Both the position numbers and the translations under genes were made by a program. From Knoellia sinensis KCTC 19936 (GTDB lineage Bacteria; Actinomycetota; Actinomycetes; Actinomycetales; Dermatophilaceae), in the NCBI RefSeq assembly GCF_000768705.1, contig NZ_AVPJ01000016.1, positions 1 to 64,000 of the forward strand: 64,000 bases of DNA. Direction: 5' to 3'. The notes below the pieces were generated by a model. The model was given only the letters and a program-made list of their open reading frames with translations. It was not told the DNA's origin and did not search any database. Shown one piece after another: positions 35,871-45,637 of this stretch (its first letter is position 1; every line of letters begins with the position of its first letter).

Positions 35871-37421
35871 TCACTCGGGCGTGTTGTGCACGTCCCCGCC
35901 GATCACGAACGGCGACGTCACCCCGGCATAGGCCAGGTGCGCCACGAGTCCCTCGCGCGCGTGTCGGAGGTTGTGGCAGTGGTCCATCCAGATGCCCGGG
36001 TTGTCGGCCACGAACGCGATGTCAAAGGACTCACCATCCTCGACATTGAGCGAGTCGACCCACCAGGGACTCCCGGATGCACGAATTCCGTTGCGGGACA
36101 ACACCACTGCGTGATGCCCGTGGAGGTGCATGGGGTGAACCTCGCCGGAGTCGTTGACGACCCGCATCCGCACGACGTCCCCCTCCGAGACCATGAACAT
36201 CGGGACATCGGGATACATCTGGCCGTTGATCGTCCACCACATCCCCGGCTTGCCGTCGAGGAAGCCGAGCCGTCGCCCGATGACGTAGTCGAAGCTCCGG
36301 GTCGCGGCCGCCGGGTTGAAGCCCAGCGGCGCAGGGGTCCCGTACGACAGCAGCTCCACCTCCTTCGCCGGCGCCCTGGCCGGGGTCGGGGCCGGTCCAT
36401 CCCCCACCACGAGTGACGCGCCGGCCACCTGCAGTCGCACCGCTCCTCCGCGGGGAATGGTGACCTCGAGGTCGGCCCTTCCACCGGCGGTCACGAGAAT
36501 CGACCGGTCCTCGACGACGCCCGGCTCGTTCAGATCCCGTCCGTCGACGGCGACAACCTTGTATGCCGTGCCGGTCACCCAGACCGGCATGGGTCCCGGG
36601 TCCGTGTTGATGACTCGAAGGCGAACGGTGCTGCCCGCAGGGGCGGCGACCCGTGACTCACCCGCGAGACCGTTGAGGGTCCGTTTGCCGCCGTACGTGT
36701 GGGAGAGAGCGATGACGTCGACCGGGGGTGCGGCCGCCTCGACGGTGCTCCCCTGTTCACCGTCACTCGGCGCGACGACGAGGGCACCCAGCAGGCCACC
36801 GCGGACCTGGGGGTCGGAAACCTGGTGCGAGTGGTACCAGTACGTCCCCGCCTGCGCGACGAACCGATAGACGTGCCGCCCCCCGGGCAGGATCGCGTCT
36901 TGGGTGACCCCCGCGACGCCGTCCTCGGCGTTCGGCACGTCCACCCCGTGCCAGTGCAACGTCATCCCCTCAGTGACGTTGTCATTGCGAACACGCACTT
37001 CGATCAGTTGCCCTTCCACGGCCGTGATCGTGGGACCAGGGGTCTCGCCGTTGAGTGCGAACCCGTCCACCGTCCCACCGTCCGGCAGGCGAACCCTGCC
37101 CTGGGTGGCCACGAGGTCGACGACGACATCAGCGCGCAGGGAGGGATCGGTGACGAGGGACCGGACCGACGTCTCCCGCGCGGCCGTCGCCGCACCCGGC
37201 GCGATGGCCCCGACCGAGCCGTGGCCCGCGTGCCCCCCAGCCGCGCTGCTGACCGTCCGCCCGAGGTCCACCGTGCCCATCGACATGACGTTGTAGCGGT
37301 CGGGCAGCCGGCTCGAGAACCACGCGGCGGTGACGACGAGCGCCAGGGCTGCGACGAGGACCATGGATCCCCACCGCAGCAGCCGGCCCAGCGGTCGCGT
37401 CACCACCGCGTCCTCGGCCAT
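35871..37421 (-). CDS. Membrane-anchored multicopper oxidase
   Basis: The 516-aa protein has one N-terminal membrane helix (MVLVAALALVVTAAWF) and extracellular cupredoxin domains with all copper motifs: LHWHGVDVP, YWYHSHQVSD, HPMHLHGHHAVVL and DHCHNLRHAREGL, whose axial position is Leu, as in high-potential enzymes. It probably oxidises metals or phenols outside the cell. One base separates its ATG from the stop of the upstream membrane gene, so the two are co-expressed. Confidence 0.9.
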   Translation of the reverse strand: MAEDAVVTRPLGRLLRWGSMVLVAALALVVTAAWFSSRLPDRYNVMSMGTVDLGRTVSSAAGGHAGHGSVGAIAPGAATAARETSVRSLVTDPSLRADVVVDLVATQGRVRLPDGGTVDGFALNGETPGPTITAVEGQLIEVRVRNDNVTEGMTLHWHGVDVPNAEDGVAGVTQDAILPGGRHVYRFVAQAGTYWYHSHQVSDPQVRGGLLGALVVAPSDGEQGSTVEAAAPPVDVIALSHTYGGKRTLNGLAGESRVAAPAGSTVRLRVINTDPGPMPVWVTGTAYKVVAVDGRDLNEPGVVEDRSILVTAGGRADLEVTIPRGGAVRLQVAGASLVVGDGPAPTPARAPAKEVELLSYGTPAPLGFNPAAATRSFDYVIGRRLGFLDGKPGMWWTINGQMYPDVPMFMVSEGDVVRMRVVNDSGEVHPMHLHGHHAVVLSRNGIRASGSPWWVDSLNVEDGESFDIAFVADNPGIWMDHCHNLRHAREGLVAHLAYAGVTSPFVIGGDVHNTPE

Positions 37422-37422
37422 G

Positions 37423-37938
37423 TCAGTGCTCGGCCGAAGTCAGTGGCGCGTCCCCGGCCACAGTGGGCGGCATGGCGGCAGCGGAAGTGCCGCCGGCATC
37501 GTCGTTCACGTCGGCGGTGTGACGGGCGATGACCATCGCCGCCGCGAAGATGAGCAGTGCGTTGAGGCCGTGGATGAAGCCGAGCAGCGGCAGGTCGCGA
37601 ATGCTGTAGGCGATCATGATCTGGACGAAGACGAGCCCGAACAGGATGCCGGCGTTGCGCCGGGCATGCGGCAGTCGCGCCCTGAAGGACACGCCGAGCA
37701 GCGCGAGCGCCGCAAGGGGGATGAGCATCCCGCCGTTGATGCCGTGGATCATGAATCCGAAGACCTCGGGCCACGGAGCCTCACCGCCGGCCCTGGCCGC
37801 TTCGACGAGGGCCTTGTCGACGACTCCACCGTTCTCGATGAAGCGGCTCTGGCCACCGACACCCCACGCCATGGACGCGGCCTGGAGCAGGACGAGCCCT
37901 GCGATCACCCACCCGAGAGTGGTGTATGCCTTGCGCAT
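37423..37938 (-). CDS. Four-helix membrane protein, DUF6220-like
   Basis: The 171-aa product has membrane segments near residues 8-28, 55-80, 92-110 and 115-135. GFMIHGINGGMLIPLAALAL contains a His suited to heme or metal binding, as in cytochrome-b561-like and DUF6220 proteins. ATG at 37938 (MRKAYTTLGWVIAG) fits. Coupling to the multicopper oxidase suggests electron transfer or assembly, which is inference. Confidence 0.65.
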   Translation of the reverse strand: MRKAYTTLGWVIAGLVLLQAASMAWGVGGQSRFIENGGVVDKALVEAARAGGEAPWPEVFGFMIHGINGGMLIPLAALALLGVSFRARLPHARRNAGILFGLVFVQIMIAYSIRDLPLLGFIHGLNALLIFAAAMVIARHTADVNDDAGGTSAAAMPPTVAGDAPLTSAEH

Positions 37939-38058
37939 GTCTGCCTCCCTGCTCACGTCGGGTCCGGCACGTGCGTCCGGACGCGGACCGACAAGGCTCA
38001 GGGTGGGCGGCAGGTGTCCCGGACGTCATGGGCAATGTCCCGGGCAGGCCCGGGAACT

Positions 38059-38703
38059 TCAGGTCAGTCCCGCGTCGCGCGCCGCAGCGATCGCGCCCGA
38101 TCGGTCGGCCACGCCGAGCTTCGCGAAGACCGACGAGGCGACGTTCCGGACCGTCTTGGGACTGACATCCAGGTATGCCGCGATGCCGGCGTTGTCGCGT
38201 CCCTTCACCATCAAGCCAAGGACGTCTCGTTCCCGCGCCGTCAGGTGGGCGAGGGGGCCGTGCTCGCGCTGGAGGGTGGCGAACCACGAGGCGAGCCGGG
38301 TCGCCAGAGCCGGGGAGAGGACTGCCCCGCCTTCGGCGACAGTGCGGATCGCGCTGATGACCGAGGTGGGCGCGGCCGTCTTGACGAGGTATCCGCGGGC
38401 ACCCGCCTGCATCGCTCGGAACACGAGGTCGTCGTCATCGGACATCGTGAGCATGAGGACCGCCGTCCCGGGTGCCGCTGCGACGATCTCGCGGCAGGCC
38501 GCGACCCCGTCGAGGTCGGGCATCGTGAAGTCGAGGACGACGACGTCGGGGTGGAGTCGGCTCGCGAGGTCGATCGCCTCCCGGCCCGTCCCGCCCTGGC
38601 CGACCACGTCGATGTCCGGTGCTGTCGCGAGCAGGCCGGCCAACCCCTCCCGGTAGAGCGGGTGGTCGTCAACCAGAACGACGGTGGTGCCCTGCTCGCT
38701 CAT
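38059..38703 (-). CDS. NarL/LuxR-type response regulator
   Basis: The 214-aa product has a receiver domain with VVLVDDHPLYREGL (acidic pair), VVVLDFTMPDLDG (phospho-Asp) and GYLVKTAAP (Lys), and a LuxR helix-turn-helix (LTARERDVLGLMVKGRDNAG, SPKTVRNVASSVFAKLGVAD). Its ATG lies inside the end of the sensor kinase gene (4-base overlap). It probably regulates the adjacent membrane protein-oxidase operon. Confidence 0.93.
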   Translation of the reverse strand: MSEQGTTVVLVDDHPLYREGLAGLLATAPDIDVVGQGGTGREAIDLASRLHPDVVVLDFTMPDLDGVAACREIVAAAPGTAVLMLTMSDDDDLVFRAMQAGARGYLVKTAAPTSVISAIRTVAEGGAVLSPALATRLASWFATLQREHGPLAHLTARERDVLGLMVKGRDNAGIAAYLDVSPKTVRNVASSVFAKLGVADRSGAIAAARDAGLT

Positions 38704-40931
38704 GTGCGGTGTTCCTTCCGGCCCTCTGGCGCTGCGGTCGGGAGTTCGGCGCGCACGATCGTCCCACCCTCGGGTCGCGGCCCGAACGTGCAAAAGCCAC
38801 CGAGTTCCGCAGCCCGCTCGGCCATGGAGGTGAGGCCGACACCGCGAAGGTGGGCGGACGGCATACCCACTCCGTCGTCCTCGACGACCACGACGAGACG
38901 GTGCGGTTCGCGCGACAGGCGCACGGTGCAGGTGGTCGCCTTCGCGTGTCGGGTCGTGTTGTCGATCGCGCTACGGACGATCCGGTATGCCGCGACCTCG
39001 GCTGCCGCAGGCAGCGGCGCCATCGCGTCGTCGTCGAGTCCGTCGACGGCCACCTCGATCGCGAGATCGGGCGAATCCGCGATGAGGCGGATCGCAGCGA
39101 CCAGGCCGAGCTCGTCGAGGGCCGGAGGCCGCAGGTCGTAGGCGAGGGAGCGCAGTGACTCGGCCGACTGTGCTGCGGTTCGCGCGATGCCACCCAGCAG
39201 GCTCTGGGCGTCGCTGATCGCCGAGGGGTCCGACAGGGCACGCCGGGCGGTCTCGGCCTTGAGGGCCAACGCGGCCATGGTCGGACCGATGTCGTCGTGC
39301 AGCGTCCTGCGCAGAGCGCGTCGTTCCTCCTCGCGAGCTGAGACGATGCGCTCCCGCGACGACTGCAGGTCGTGAGTCATCCGCTCGGCGCGGAGGCGGC
39401 CCCCGAGTTCGCGAGCGATGTCGTCGAGGAGTCGTCGCTCCGTGCGGGAGAACCGGTCTCCCCTGCCGCGGCGGGCCACGACGAGGTGGCCGACGACCTG
39501 GTCGGACCATGCCGTGGGGAGTGCGACGACACCGTTGGCGAGGGACTTCGGATTCCCGGAGCTGACGGTGCCCGCGCTCTCGGGCTCGATCCCGACGAAC
39601 GGAACCCGGAGGGAGCGGCGGACCTCCTCGGCGACCGATGCGAGCGACCTGTTCGGATCGGCCACGTGCGCGGCAATCCTGCTCAGGGCGACATAGGGCT
39701 CGTGGCGATCGCCATAGAAGGCCCGGTTCACGAGGCGCTCAAGGCGGATGCGGAGCGGGTTCGCGCCGAGGGCCACGACCACGGCACCGACGGCGACGAG
39801 TGGGCCGTCCACGACGGAGCCGAAGATCGCCGCCAGCGTCGCCGTGACCAGGAGGTAGGTGGCGACCGCCGCGAGGAGGAGCAGTGAGTGGACGATCGTG
39901 CGGGTCAGCACGACATCGAGGTCGAAGAGCCGGTAGCGCAGCATCGCCACCGCCAGCCCGGCAACGGTGATGAGGCCCGGGGTGCCGATGAGCACATTCG
40001 GGAGGAGTGCCTCACCGGTGAAGAGCTCGGGCACCATCCAGATGCCGAGGACGAGGCTCGCGGGGATGAGCACCGAGCCGGCCACCCAGAGCATTTGTTG
40101 ACGGGCGACGTCCGACTGGTCGGAGCGGAGTACCTGGCGGACGCGCACGACGAGCAGGGCCACGGCGGTGAAGACCGCGAGGACGGTGAGCGACGACTGG
40201 ACGACGATGGAGGTGCGGACCCAGCCGGTGAAGGTGGGGCGTTGGAGGGCGCCAGCGGCGAGAACCACGGCCAACCAGACCGCGGCCGGCGCCAGCAGGG
40301 CGACCCACGTGAGCCGTGTGAGTGAGCTCCTCTCCGTGGCGCGACCGGTGGTGAGCGGCGTGGGGAAGTGCAGGATGGAGGCGAGGAAGCCTCCGGAGGA
40401 CAGGAGGAACCCGCCCTGGACGTTGGCGAACCACAGCCACCTCGCGACCCCACCGAATGCCGCCGACGGTGGGAGGCCGGTCATCGTGGCGAAGGTGCTG
40501 CCGAGGAGTCCCGCGGCGAAGACGGCCAACGCGGCAGGTGCGGGTGCGCGGGGTCGGCGGCGGACGACATACAGAGCAAGGGCGAACATCGCGACGACGA
40601 AGATCATCGTTGATGCGGACTGACCAATCCGCTGTGCGACAACGGTTCCCGGCGCGTTGCGAGGAAGCGTCACCCGAGAGCCGTCCTCGAGACTGAGGGA
40701 CACCGTGTCGGACGTGACACTCGCCGCGATGACGGTCTGGCCTTCGGTGAGCTGACAACCGCTGGGGACGTTGGGGCGGACGCCGGTGTCCGTCCAGGCG
40801 GATGCCGAGGGCGCGAGCCAGGCGCATTCGGACGGGTACGAGAGGCGCCAGACGCCGAAGGCGACGCCAAGCGCGAGAAGGGCGATGGCGACGACATGGA
40901 GCGGCAAGGCGCGAACCTCTCCCTGGGCCAT
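38700..40931 (-). CDS. Membrane sensor histidine kinase (HisKA_3, ComP-like layout)
   Basis: The 743-aa protein has an outer loop after the first helix (residues 35-105, with two Cys and a PDZ-like fold), about seven further membrane segments (105-370), a GAF-like domain (410-520), HisKA_3 with RRTLHDDIGPTMAALALKAE (phospho-His near residue 555) and HATPase_c (VVVVEDDGVGM, GVGLTSMAERA). It senses an extracellular or membrane signal and phosphorylates the overlapping response regulator. The signal is unknown. Confidence 0.9.
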   Translation of the reverse strand: MAQGEVRALPLHVVAIALLALGVAFGVWRLSYPSECAWLAPSASAWTDTGVRPNVPSGCQLTEGQTVIAASVTSDTVSLSLEDGSRVTLPRNAPGTVVAQRIGQSASTMIFVVAMFALALYVVRRRPRAPAPAALAVFAAGLLGSTFATMTGLPPSAAFGGVARWLWFANVQGGFLLSSGGFLASILHFPTPLTTGRATERSSLTRLTWVALLAPAAVWLAVVLAAGALQRPTFTGWVRTSIVVQSSLTVLAVFTAVALLVVRVRQVLRSDQSDVARQQMLWVAGSVLIPASLVLGIWMVPELFTGEALLPNVLIGTPGLITVAGLAVAMLRYRLFDLDVVLTRTIVHSLLLLAAVATYLLVTATLAAIFGSVVDGPLVAVGAVVVALGANPLRIRLERLVNRAFYGDRHEPYVALSRIAAHVADPNRSLASVAEEVRRSLRVPFVGIEPESAGTVSSGNPKSLANGVVALPTAWSDQVVGHLVVARRGRGDRFSRTERRLLDDIARELGGRLRAERMTHDLQSSRERIVSAREEERRALRRTLHDDIGPTMAALALKAETARRALSDPSAISDAQSLLGGIARTAAQSAESLRSLAYDLRPPALDELGLVAAIRLIADSPDLAIEVAVDGLDDDAMAPLPAAAEVAAYRIVRSAIDNTTRHAKATTCTVRLSREPHRLVVVVEDDGVGMPSAHLRGVGLTSMAERAAELGGFCTFGPRPEGGTIVRAELPTAAPEGRKEHRT

Positions 40932-41090
40932 GTCCCGAATGATCCTCGCGCCCTCCGGTGTGTGTCAGCCACTCACCCGGGTTGCTCCTGCCCGCTGAAC
41001 CCGTTGGACGCGCGTGAACTGCACTTGTGGCCGAGCGCAGGTCACGCAAAGGTGGGGCAGGACAGACCCACCACTGATCGAGGAGCACTC

Positions 41091-41522
41091 ATGGCAGGAA
41101 CCACCCGCACCGCCACCAACCACTGGGAGGGCGACCTCATGTCCGGCACCGGGCAGGTCACGCTCGAGTCGTCGGGCGTCGGCACGTTCGACGTCAACTG
41201 GCCGTCGCGCTCCGAGGAGGCGAACGGCAAGACCAGTCCCGAGGAGCTCATCGCCGCGGCGCACTCGTCCTGCTTCAACATGGCGTTCTCCGGCGCACTC
41301 GCCAAGGCCGGCACCCCGCCCACCACGCTCGACACGACCGCTGCCGTGACGTTCGTGCCCGGCACCGGCATCACCGAGATCGCCCTCAAGGTCGTCGGCT
41401 CCGTCCCCGGCATGTCCGCGGAGGACTTCCAGACCGCAGCAGAGAGCGCCAAGACGAACTGCCCTGTCTCGCAGGCCCTCAAGGCCGTCCCGATCTCCCT
41501 CGAGGCCACCCTCGCGGAGTGA
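41091..41522 (+). CDS. OsmC/Ohr-family peroxiredoxin
   Basis: The 143-aa product removes organic hydroperoxides with two cysteines: AAHSSCFNMAFSG and AKTNCPVSQALK. The N-terminal ATNHWEGDLMSGTGQV is typical of OsmC. A GATCGAGGAG ribosome site precedes the ATG. It is monocistronic and divergent from the sensor kinase gene. Confidence 0.92.
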   Translation: MAGTTRTATNHWEGDLMSGTGQVTLESSGVGTFDVNWPSRSEEANGKTSPEELIAAAHSSCFNMAFSGALAKAGTPPTTLDTTAAVTFVPGTGITEIALKVVGSVPGMSAEDFQTAAESAKTNCPVSQALKAVPISLEATLAE

Positions 41523-41566
41523 TCCGGCGCCTCACCCCCACCGCAACGTCAGCGTCAACGGCTGCT

Positions 41567-42667
41567 CTAGCCGCCACCCACGCTGACGTTGCGGGAGGTG
41601 CCGAAGGGTGAGGCCACCTTCTTGGCGACCTCCATCGCTGCTCGGCGTGCTGCTCGGCTTGCGCCGATGGTGCTCGCCGACGGCCCGTAGCCGATGAGAT
41701 GAACCCGCGGGTCGAGCGCAGCCGTCGTCGCCGCCTGAACGTTGCCCTCCACCCGCACGAGCGGAATGCCACCCTGCGGTCCCCGCAGCCCGAGCGGCTC
41801 CAGGTGGTCCACGGCGGAACGGAATCCGGTGGCCCAGAGGATGACGTCGGCCTCCTCGACCACGCCGTCGGACCATTGGGCCCCACCCTCGACGATCCGC
41901 TCGAAGATGGGCAGCGGGTCCTCGAACGCGCCAAGCCGAGCAGCCTCCTGCTCCTGCTCGCGCAGCATCAACCCGGTGGCGCCGACGACGCTGATCGGAG
42001 GCAGCCCGGCGACGACGCGCTTCTCGACCTCGGTCACGACTTCGAGCCCCGTCTGCGGCCCGAAATCACTCGTGCGCCACTGCGGCGGGCGACGAGTCAC
42101 CCACAACACGTCGGCGATGGGCGCCAGCTCACCGATGAACTGCACGGCCGACGCACCGGCACCGACGACGATGATGCGCTTCCCGCGCAGGTGTTCACGA
42201 CCGGGATACGTCGCAGTGTGGAACTGCTCGCCGCGGAAGTCGTCGACCCCCGGGTAGTCCGGCCAGTTCGGCCGGGTCCACGTGCCCGTCGCGTTGACGA
42301 GGGTTCGGGTCCGCCATGCGCGACCGTCGCTCGCCCGGACGACGAGGAGTTCGCCTTCGCTCGTGACCTCCTCCACGACGACGGGCCGCACGATGGGCAG
42401 CTGATGCCGCGCCTCGTAGTCCGCGAAGTAGTTCGGCACGGCGACGTTCGCGCGATCGGCCGAACGTGCGGGCGCGGTCTCGCCGGGGAGGTCGGCGACG
42501 CCGTGCACGTCGTGCATCGTCAGCGAGTCCCATCGGTGCTGCCAGGCCCCGCCGGCAACGGGATTGCCGTCGAGCACCAGGTGCGTGACCTTGCGTTGGG
42601 TCAGGAAGTACGACGCCGCCAGACCGCCCTGCCCCGCACCGATGACGATCGAGTCCCAGACATCCAC
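41567..42667 (-). CDS. FAD/NADPH-dependent monooxygenase-like flavoprotein
   Basis: The 366-aa product has an N-terminal FAD site (SIVIGAGQGGLAASYFLTQR), a second Rossmann site for NADPH (KRIIVVGAGASAVQFIGELA) and ATGTWTRPNWPDYPG, like the ATG-containing flavin monooxygenases. DVILWATGFRSAVDHLEPLG is the last FAD motif. GTG at 42667 is chosen since the upstream frame contains repeat sequence. Baeyer-Villiger or N-oxygenation is plausible; substrate unknown. Confidence 0.82.
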   Translation of the reverse strand: MDVWDSIVIGAGQGGLAASYFLTQRKVTHLVLDGNPVAGGAWQHRWDSLTMHDVHGVADLPGETAPARSADRANVAVPNYFADYEARHQLPIVRPVVVEEVTSEGELLVVRASDGRAWRTRTLVNATGTWTRPNWPDYPGVDDFRGEQFHTATYPGREHLRGKRIIVVGAGASAVQFIGELAPIADVLWVTRRPPQWRTSDFGPQTGLEVVTEVEKRVVAGLPPISVVGATGLMLREQEQEAARLGAFEDPLPIFERIVEGGAQWSDGVVEEADVILWATGFRSAVDHLEPLGLRGPQGGIPLVRVEGNVQAATTAALDPRVHLIGYGPSASTIGASRAARRAAMEVAKKVASPFGTSRNVSVGGG

Positions 42668-42743
42668 GGACCGTGCAACGCAGAAAAGAGCTCCCGTATG
42701 CCGTCCGCTCGCCACCGCTGTTCGGCGCACCAACGGTCTGTGC

Positions 42744-42772
42744 CCAACCGAGGAATTCGGTGAGTTCGGGAC
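42744..42772 (+). repeat. Variant GAGGAATTCGGTGAGTTCGG repeat
   Basis: CCAACCGAGGAATTCGGTGA followed by GTTCGGGACG is a variant of the CCAATTGGGTGAGTTCGG family with a GAATTC core. A second such copy lies at 62398 and a reversed one near 51966. It lies in the upstream region of the monooxygenase gene. Confidence 0.65.
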
Positions 42773-42923
42773 GATCAGGCGAGTGGGCGAGCCCGGTCTC
42801 GAGGCGTCCACGCCCGTTCTCACAGGATGAGAGTTCCCTGTGTGGCGCCCCAAACCATTGTCCGGAGGCCGTGGGCTGACTACTGTCCGCAAAGGACCCG
42901 TCGCCAATGGAGGTGTTTCGACG

Positions 42924-43529
42924 GTGGTTGGAGTACGGCTGAGAAGCCTTCTCGGCGCCCTCGTCTGCTGCTGTGCGCTCGCAGCATGCGGTGGCGGTGA
43001 GCCCGAAGCTGCGAACGCAGGCGTGACGCAGCCGACCACTGCCGCACCGGAACCCACCCCCTCCGCGGTGGTGGTGCCCAAGGCTCAGTCGACGGGTGTC
43101 CCGGCCAACCCACCCACGCAGTCGATGTCGGCCCAGGCGCGAACCCCGGATGGTGCGACGGTTTTCCTCAACCACTACGTCGCACTGCTCAACTGGGCGC
43201 ACCAGTCCGGGAACATCCGACCGATCGAGACGGTCGAGGGTCCGGAGTGCGACGAGTGCGCCACCCTCCAGTCCCAGATCACCGGGCTCGCGGCCAAGGA
43301 CCAGCACACCGGCCCGAACCTGTTCACCCTCGAAGCGATCAAGCCGCCGCCGAACGCCGAGGTCAGCCCCTACGTCGTCCCCGCCACCCTGGTCCAGAAT
43401 GCCACTCCACTGCTGGACACCGCGGGCGCTTCGGTCGGCGAGCTCAAGGCATCGTCGAGGCGCATGTTCTTCCAGCTGCAGTGGACCGGGCTGGGCTGGT
43501 TGGTCACCGACATCACGCCGTCGTCCTGA
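42924..43529 (+). CDS. DUF6318-like lipoprotein
   Basis: The 201-aa product has a hydrophobic N-terminus ending in lipobox LAACGG, a Pro/Thr-rich linker (about 60 residues) and a single domain with GATVFLNHYVALLNWAHQSG and VEGPECDECATLQSQI (CxxC, likely disulfide), typical of DUF6318 proteins. GTG at 42924 follows TGGAGG. It lies outside the membrane. Function unknown. Confidence 0.78.
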   Translation: MVGVRLRSLLGALVCCCALAACGGGEPEAANAGVTQPTTAAPEPTPSAVVVPKAQSTGVPANPPTQSMSAQARTPDGATVFLNHYVALLNWAHQSGNIRPIETVEGPECDECATLQSQITGLAAKDQHTGPNLFTLEAIKPPPNAEVSPYVVPATLVQNATPLLDTAGASVGELKASSRRMFFQLQWTGLGWLVTDITPSS

Positions 43530-43600
43530 CCGACGAATCCACGCACGCGAGTTTCGCCATTTCACTGGTGCCAAGGGGCAGAGCCGCCTAGCCTCCACGG

Positions 43601-44605
43601 GTGCACCATGACTCTCCCCGCGTCGCCGGGCCAGCCCCTGGATCCCGTGCTCGCAGGCTGCTCATCGTCGTGGTGGCGATTCACTGCGGACTCGTCCTGT
43701 CCATCGTGGGCCTGGGCTCGGCCGGGGCGCTGCTCGCGGGGCTCGGCGCGACGCCGACGCCCTCGACCAACGCGGCCGGGCCCGCCGCGACCGCGGAGCC
43801 GGCCGACTCCGACTTCGCCGGCGGTCCAGTCGCAACCCCGAGGCCGAGCGCATCAGTGACAGCGACGGCGTCCGCTGTGGCGGCGCCCGCCCCGTCACCC
43901 ACACCGAAGCCGTCACCGGCGCGCCCCGCGCAGCCCGCACGCCCCGCACAAGGAGCGGCCGCCGCCGCCGGGGCCCTCTATGCCGTCGCCGGCATCACGG
44001 ACGGTGACACGATCAAGGTCCGCGTCGGTGGCAAGACGGAGCGTGTCCGGCTGATCGGCCTGGACGCACCTGAGCTCAAGGGTCGCGAGTGCTGGTCCCA
44101 GAAGGCGTCGAGCAAGATGCAGAGCCTCGTCCAGAGTCGCTCCGTGCGCATGGTGCGTGACCCGAGCCAGGCCGACCGCGACCGATTCGGCCGACTGCTG
44201 CGCCACGTCAGCACCGAAGATGGAACGCTCGTCGCAGCCGTGCTCATCGAGAACGGGTTCGCCCGTGAGTACACCTACGACAACGCCTACCAGCATCAGG
44301 CCACGTTCCGCGCTGCGGAGAAGCGCGCGAAGGCCAAGGCACGCGGCATCTGGAGCGCCGCGTGTGCGTTGCCTCCCGGTGCGGCCAAGCCCAAGACGGG
44401 AACGCCGGCTGCCCCCATCGCCCCGGCCAGGCCCACGGGCGGCTGCGTGATCAAGGGCAACATCAGCAGCAGCGGCGAGAAGATCTTCCACGTGCCGAGC
44501 GGCGGGAGCTACGCCAAGACGGTGATCACGCAGTCCAAGGGTGAGCGGTGGTTCTGCTCCGAGCAGGACGCCCGCGACGCCGGCTGGCGCAAGGCCCGCA
44601 ACTGA
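43601..44605 (+). CDS. Membrane-anchored thermonuclease-family protein
   Basis: The 334-aa product has an N-terminal membrane helix (LLIVVVAIHCGLVLSIVGLG), a long Ala/Pro/Thr linker, then a staphylococcal-nuclease OB fold with AGITDGDTIKVRVGGKTERV, RLIGLDAPELKGRE, DRFGRLLRHV and NGFAREYTYDN, which supply the active-site Asp, Arg and Glu residues. The C-terminal 55 residues (GGCVIKGNISSSGEKIFHVP) form an extra small domain seen in other secreted nucleases. Extracellular DNA degradation is likely. Confidence 0.87.
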   Translation: MHHDSPRVAGPAPGSRARRLLIVVVAIHCGLVLSIVGLGSAGALLAGLGATPTPSTNAAGPAATAEPADSDFAGGPVATPRPSASVTATASAVAAPAPSPTPKPSPARPAQPARPAQGAAAAAGALYAVAGITDGDTIKVRVGGKTERVRLIGLDAPELKGRECWSQKASSKMQSLVQSRSVRMVRDPSQADRDRFGRLLRHVSTEDGTLVAAVLIENGFAREYTYDNAYQHQATFRAAEKRAKAKARGIWSAACALPPGAAKPKTGTPAAPIAPARPTGGCVIKGNISSSGEKIFHVPSGGSYAKTVITQSKGERWFCSEQDARDAGWRKARN

Positions 44606-44629
44606 CCCTGGCGCCAACCGCGCAGGGCG

Positions 44630-45562
44630 TCAGTCGCGCTGCGGGATCCGCTCGTCGAGCCACTCGAGGACGTCAGCGACGACCTCGTCCCGGTTGGTCT
44701 CGTTGAGCATCTCGTGGCGACCTTCGGGATGCATCGTCGTCGTCACGTCGGTGACACCAGCGGCTCGCAGTCGGTCGGCCACCTCGCGCGGACCCTTCCC
44801 GTTGTCGCCGACCGGATCCAGCTCACCCGAGAAGACGAACACGGGCAGGTCGGTGGGGACGGCGGCATACGCGCTGGGCTTGTTGATCTGCTGGATGCCG
44901 TGGAGAAGGTCGGCGAAGAACCCGGCAGAGAACACGTTGCCGCACAACGGATCCGCGATGTATTTGTCGACCTCGGCGTGATCACGAGACAGCCAGTCGA
45001 ACTGCGTTCGGTTGGGCTTGAACTTCGTGTTGAACTGTCCGAAGGTCAGCTTGTCCATGAGGCCCGACCGGTGCTTGCGCCCGCGAATCCGCCCCTGGAG
45101 TGCGGCGACACGCTTGCCGACAGCCGCGAGAGGCCCCGGGTCGCCAGCGGTCCCGGACAGGATGAGGCCGGCGAGGCGGGACCCGTGCAGGGTCACGTAG
45201 GCGCGGCTGAGGAACGAGCCCATGCTGTGCCCGAAGAGCACGACCGGAACGCCCGGGTGCTCGGCCTGCGCGAACTCGGTCACCGTGCTCAGGTCGGCGA
45301 CGGCAGTCGCGAAGCCGTCGTGGTCGGCGAAGTAGCCGTGGTCGTCCGGCGACGCCGTCCGCCCGTGGCCGCGGTGGTCCTGCGCATAGACGGCATAGCC
45401 TGCGCTGACGAGCTCCTTCGCGAAGCGCTCGTAGCGCGCCGCATGCTCGGCCATGCCATGAGCGATCTGGACGATCGCACGGGGCGGGGTGGCCGGCAGC
45501 CAACGGTAGGTGTGCAGCGACGTGCCATCCGCGGCACTGATGGCATGGGTGCTCGACTCCAT
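44630..45562 (-). CDS. Monoacylglycerol-lipase-like alpha/beta hydrolase
   Basis: The 310-aa product has RAIVQIAHGMAEHAARYERF (oxyanion region), DHRGHGRTASPDDHG, the nucleophile elbow VVLFGHSMGSFLSRAYV (Ser of GHSMG), FVFSGELDPVGDNGKG (Asp) and MHPEGRHEMLNETNRDEV (His). The full triad is intact. Similar cytosolic enzymes split monoacylglycerols. It is separate from the following biotin operon. Confidence 0.9.
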   Translation of the reverse strand: MESSTHAISAADGTSLHTYRWLPATPPRAIVQIAHGMAEHAARYERFAKELVSAGYAVYAQDHRGHGRTASPDDHGYFADHDGFATAVADLSTVTEFAQAEHPGVPVVLFGHSMGSFLSRAYVTLHGSRLAGLILSGTAGDPGPLAAVGKRVAALQGRIRGRKHRSGLMDKLTFGQFNTKFKPNRTQFDWLSRDHAEVDKYIADPLCGNVFSAGFFADLLHGIQQINKPSAYAAVPTDLPVFVFSGELDPVGDNGKGPREVADRLRAAGVTDVTTTMHPEGRHEMLNETNRDEVVADVLEWLDERIPQRD

Positions 45563-45637
45563 CGACGACTCCTGTGCGGGGTTGGGCGTGAGGGCCGAGG
45601 CTACCTGCCCGTTCTGGGGCTCACAGGCTGTCTGCGA

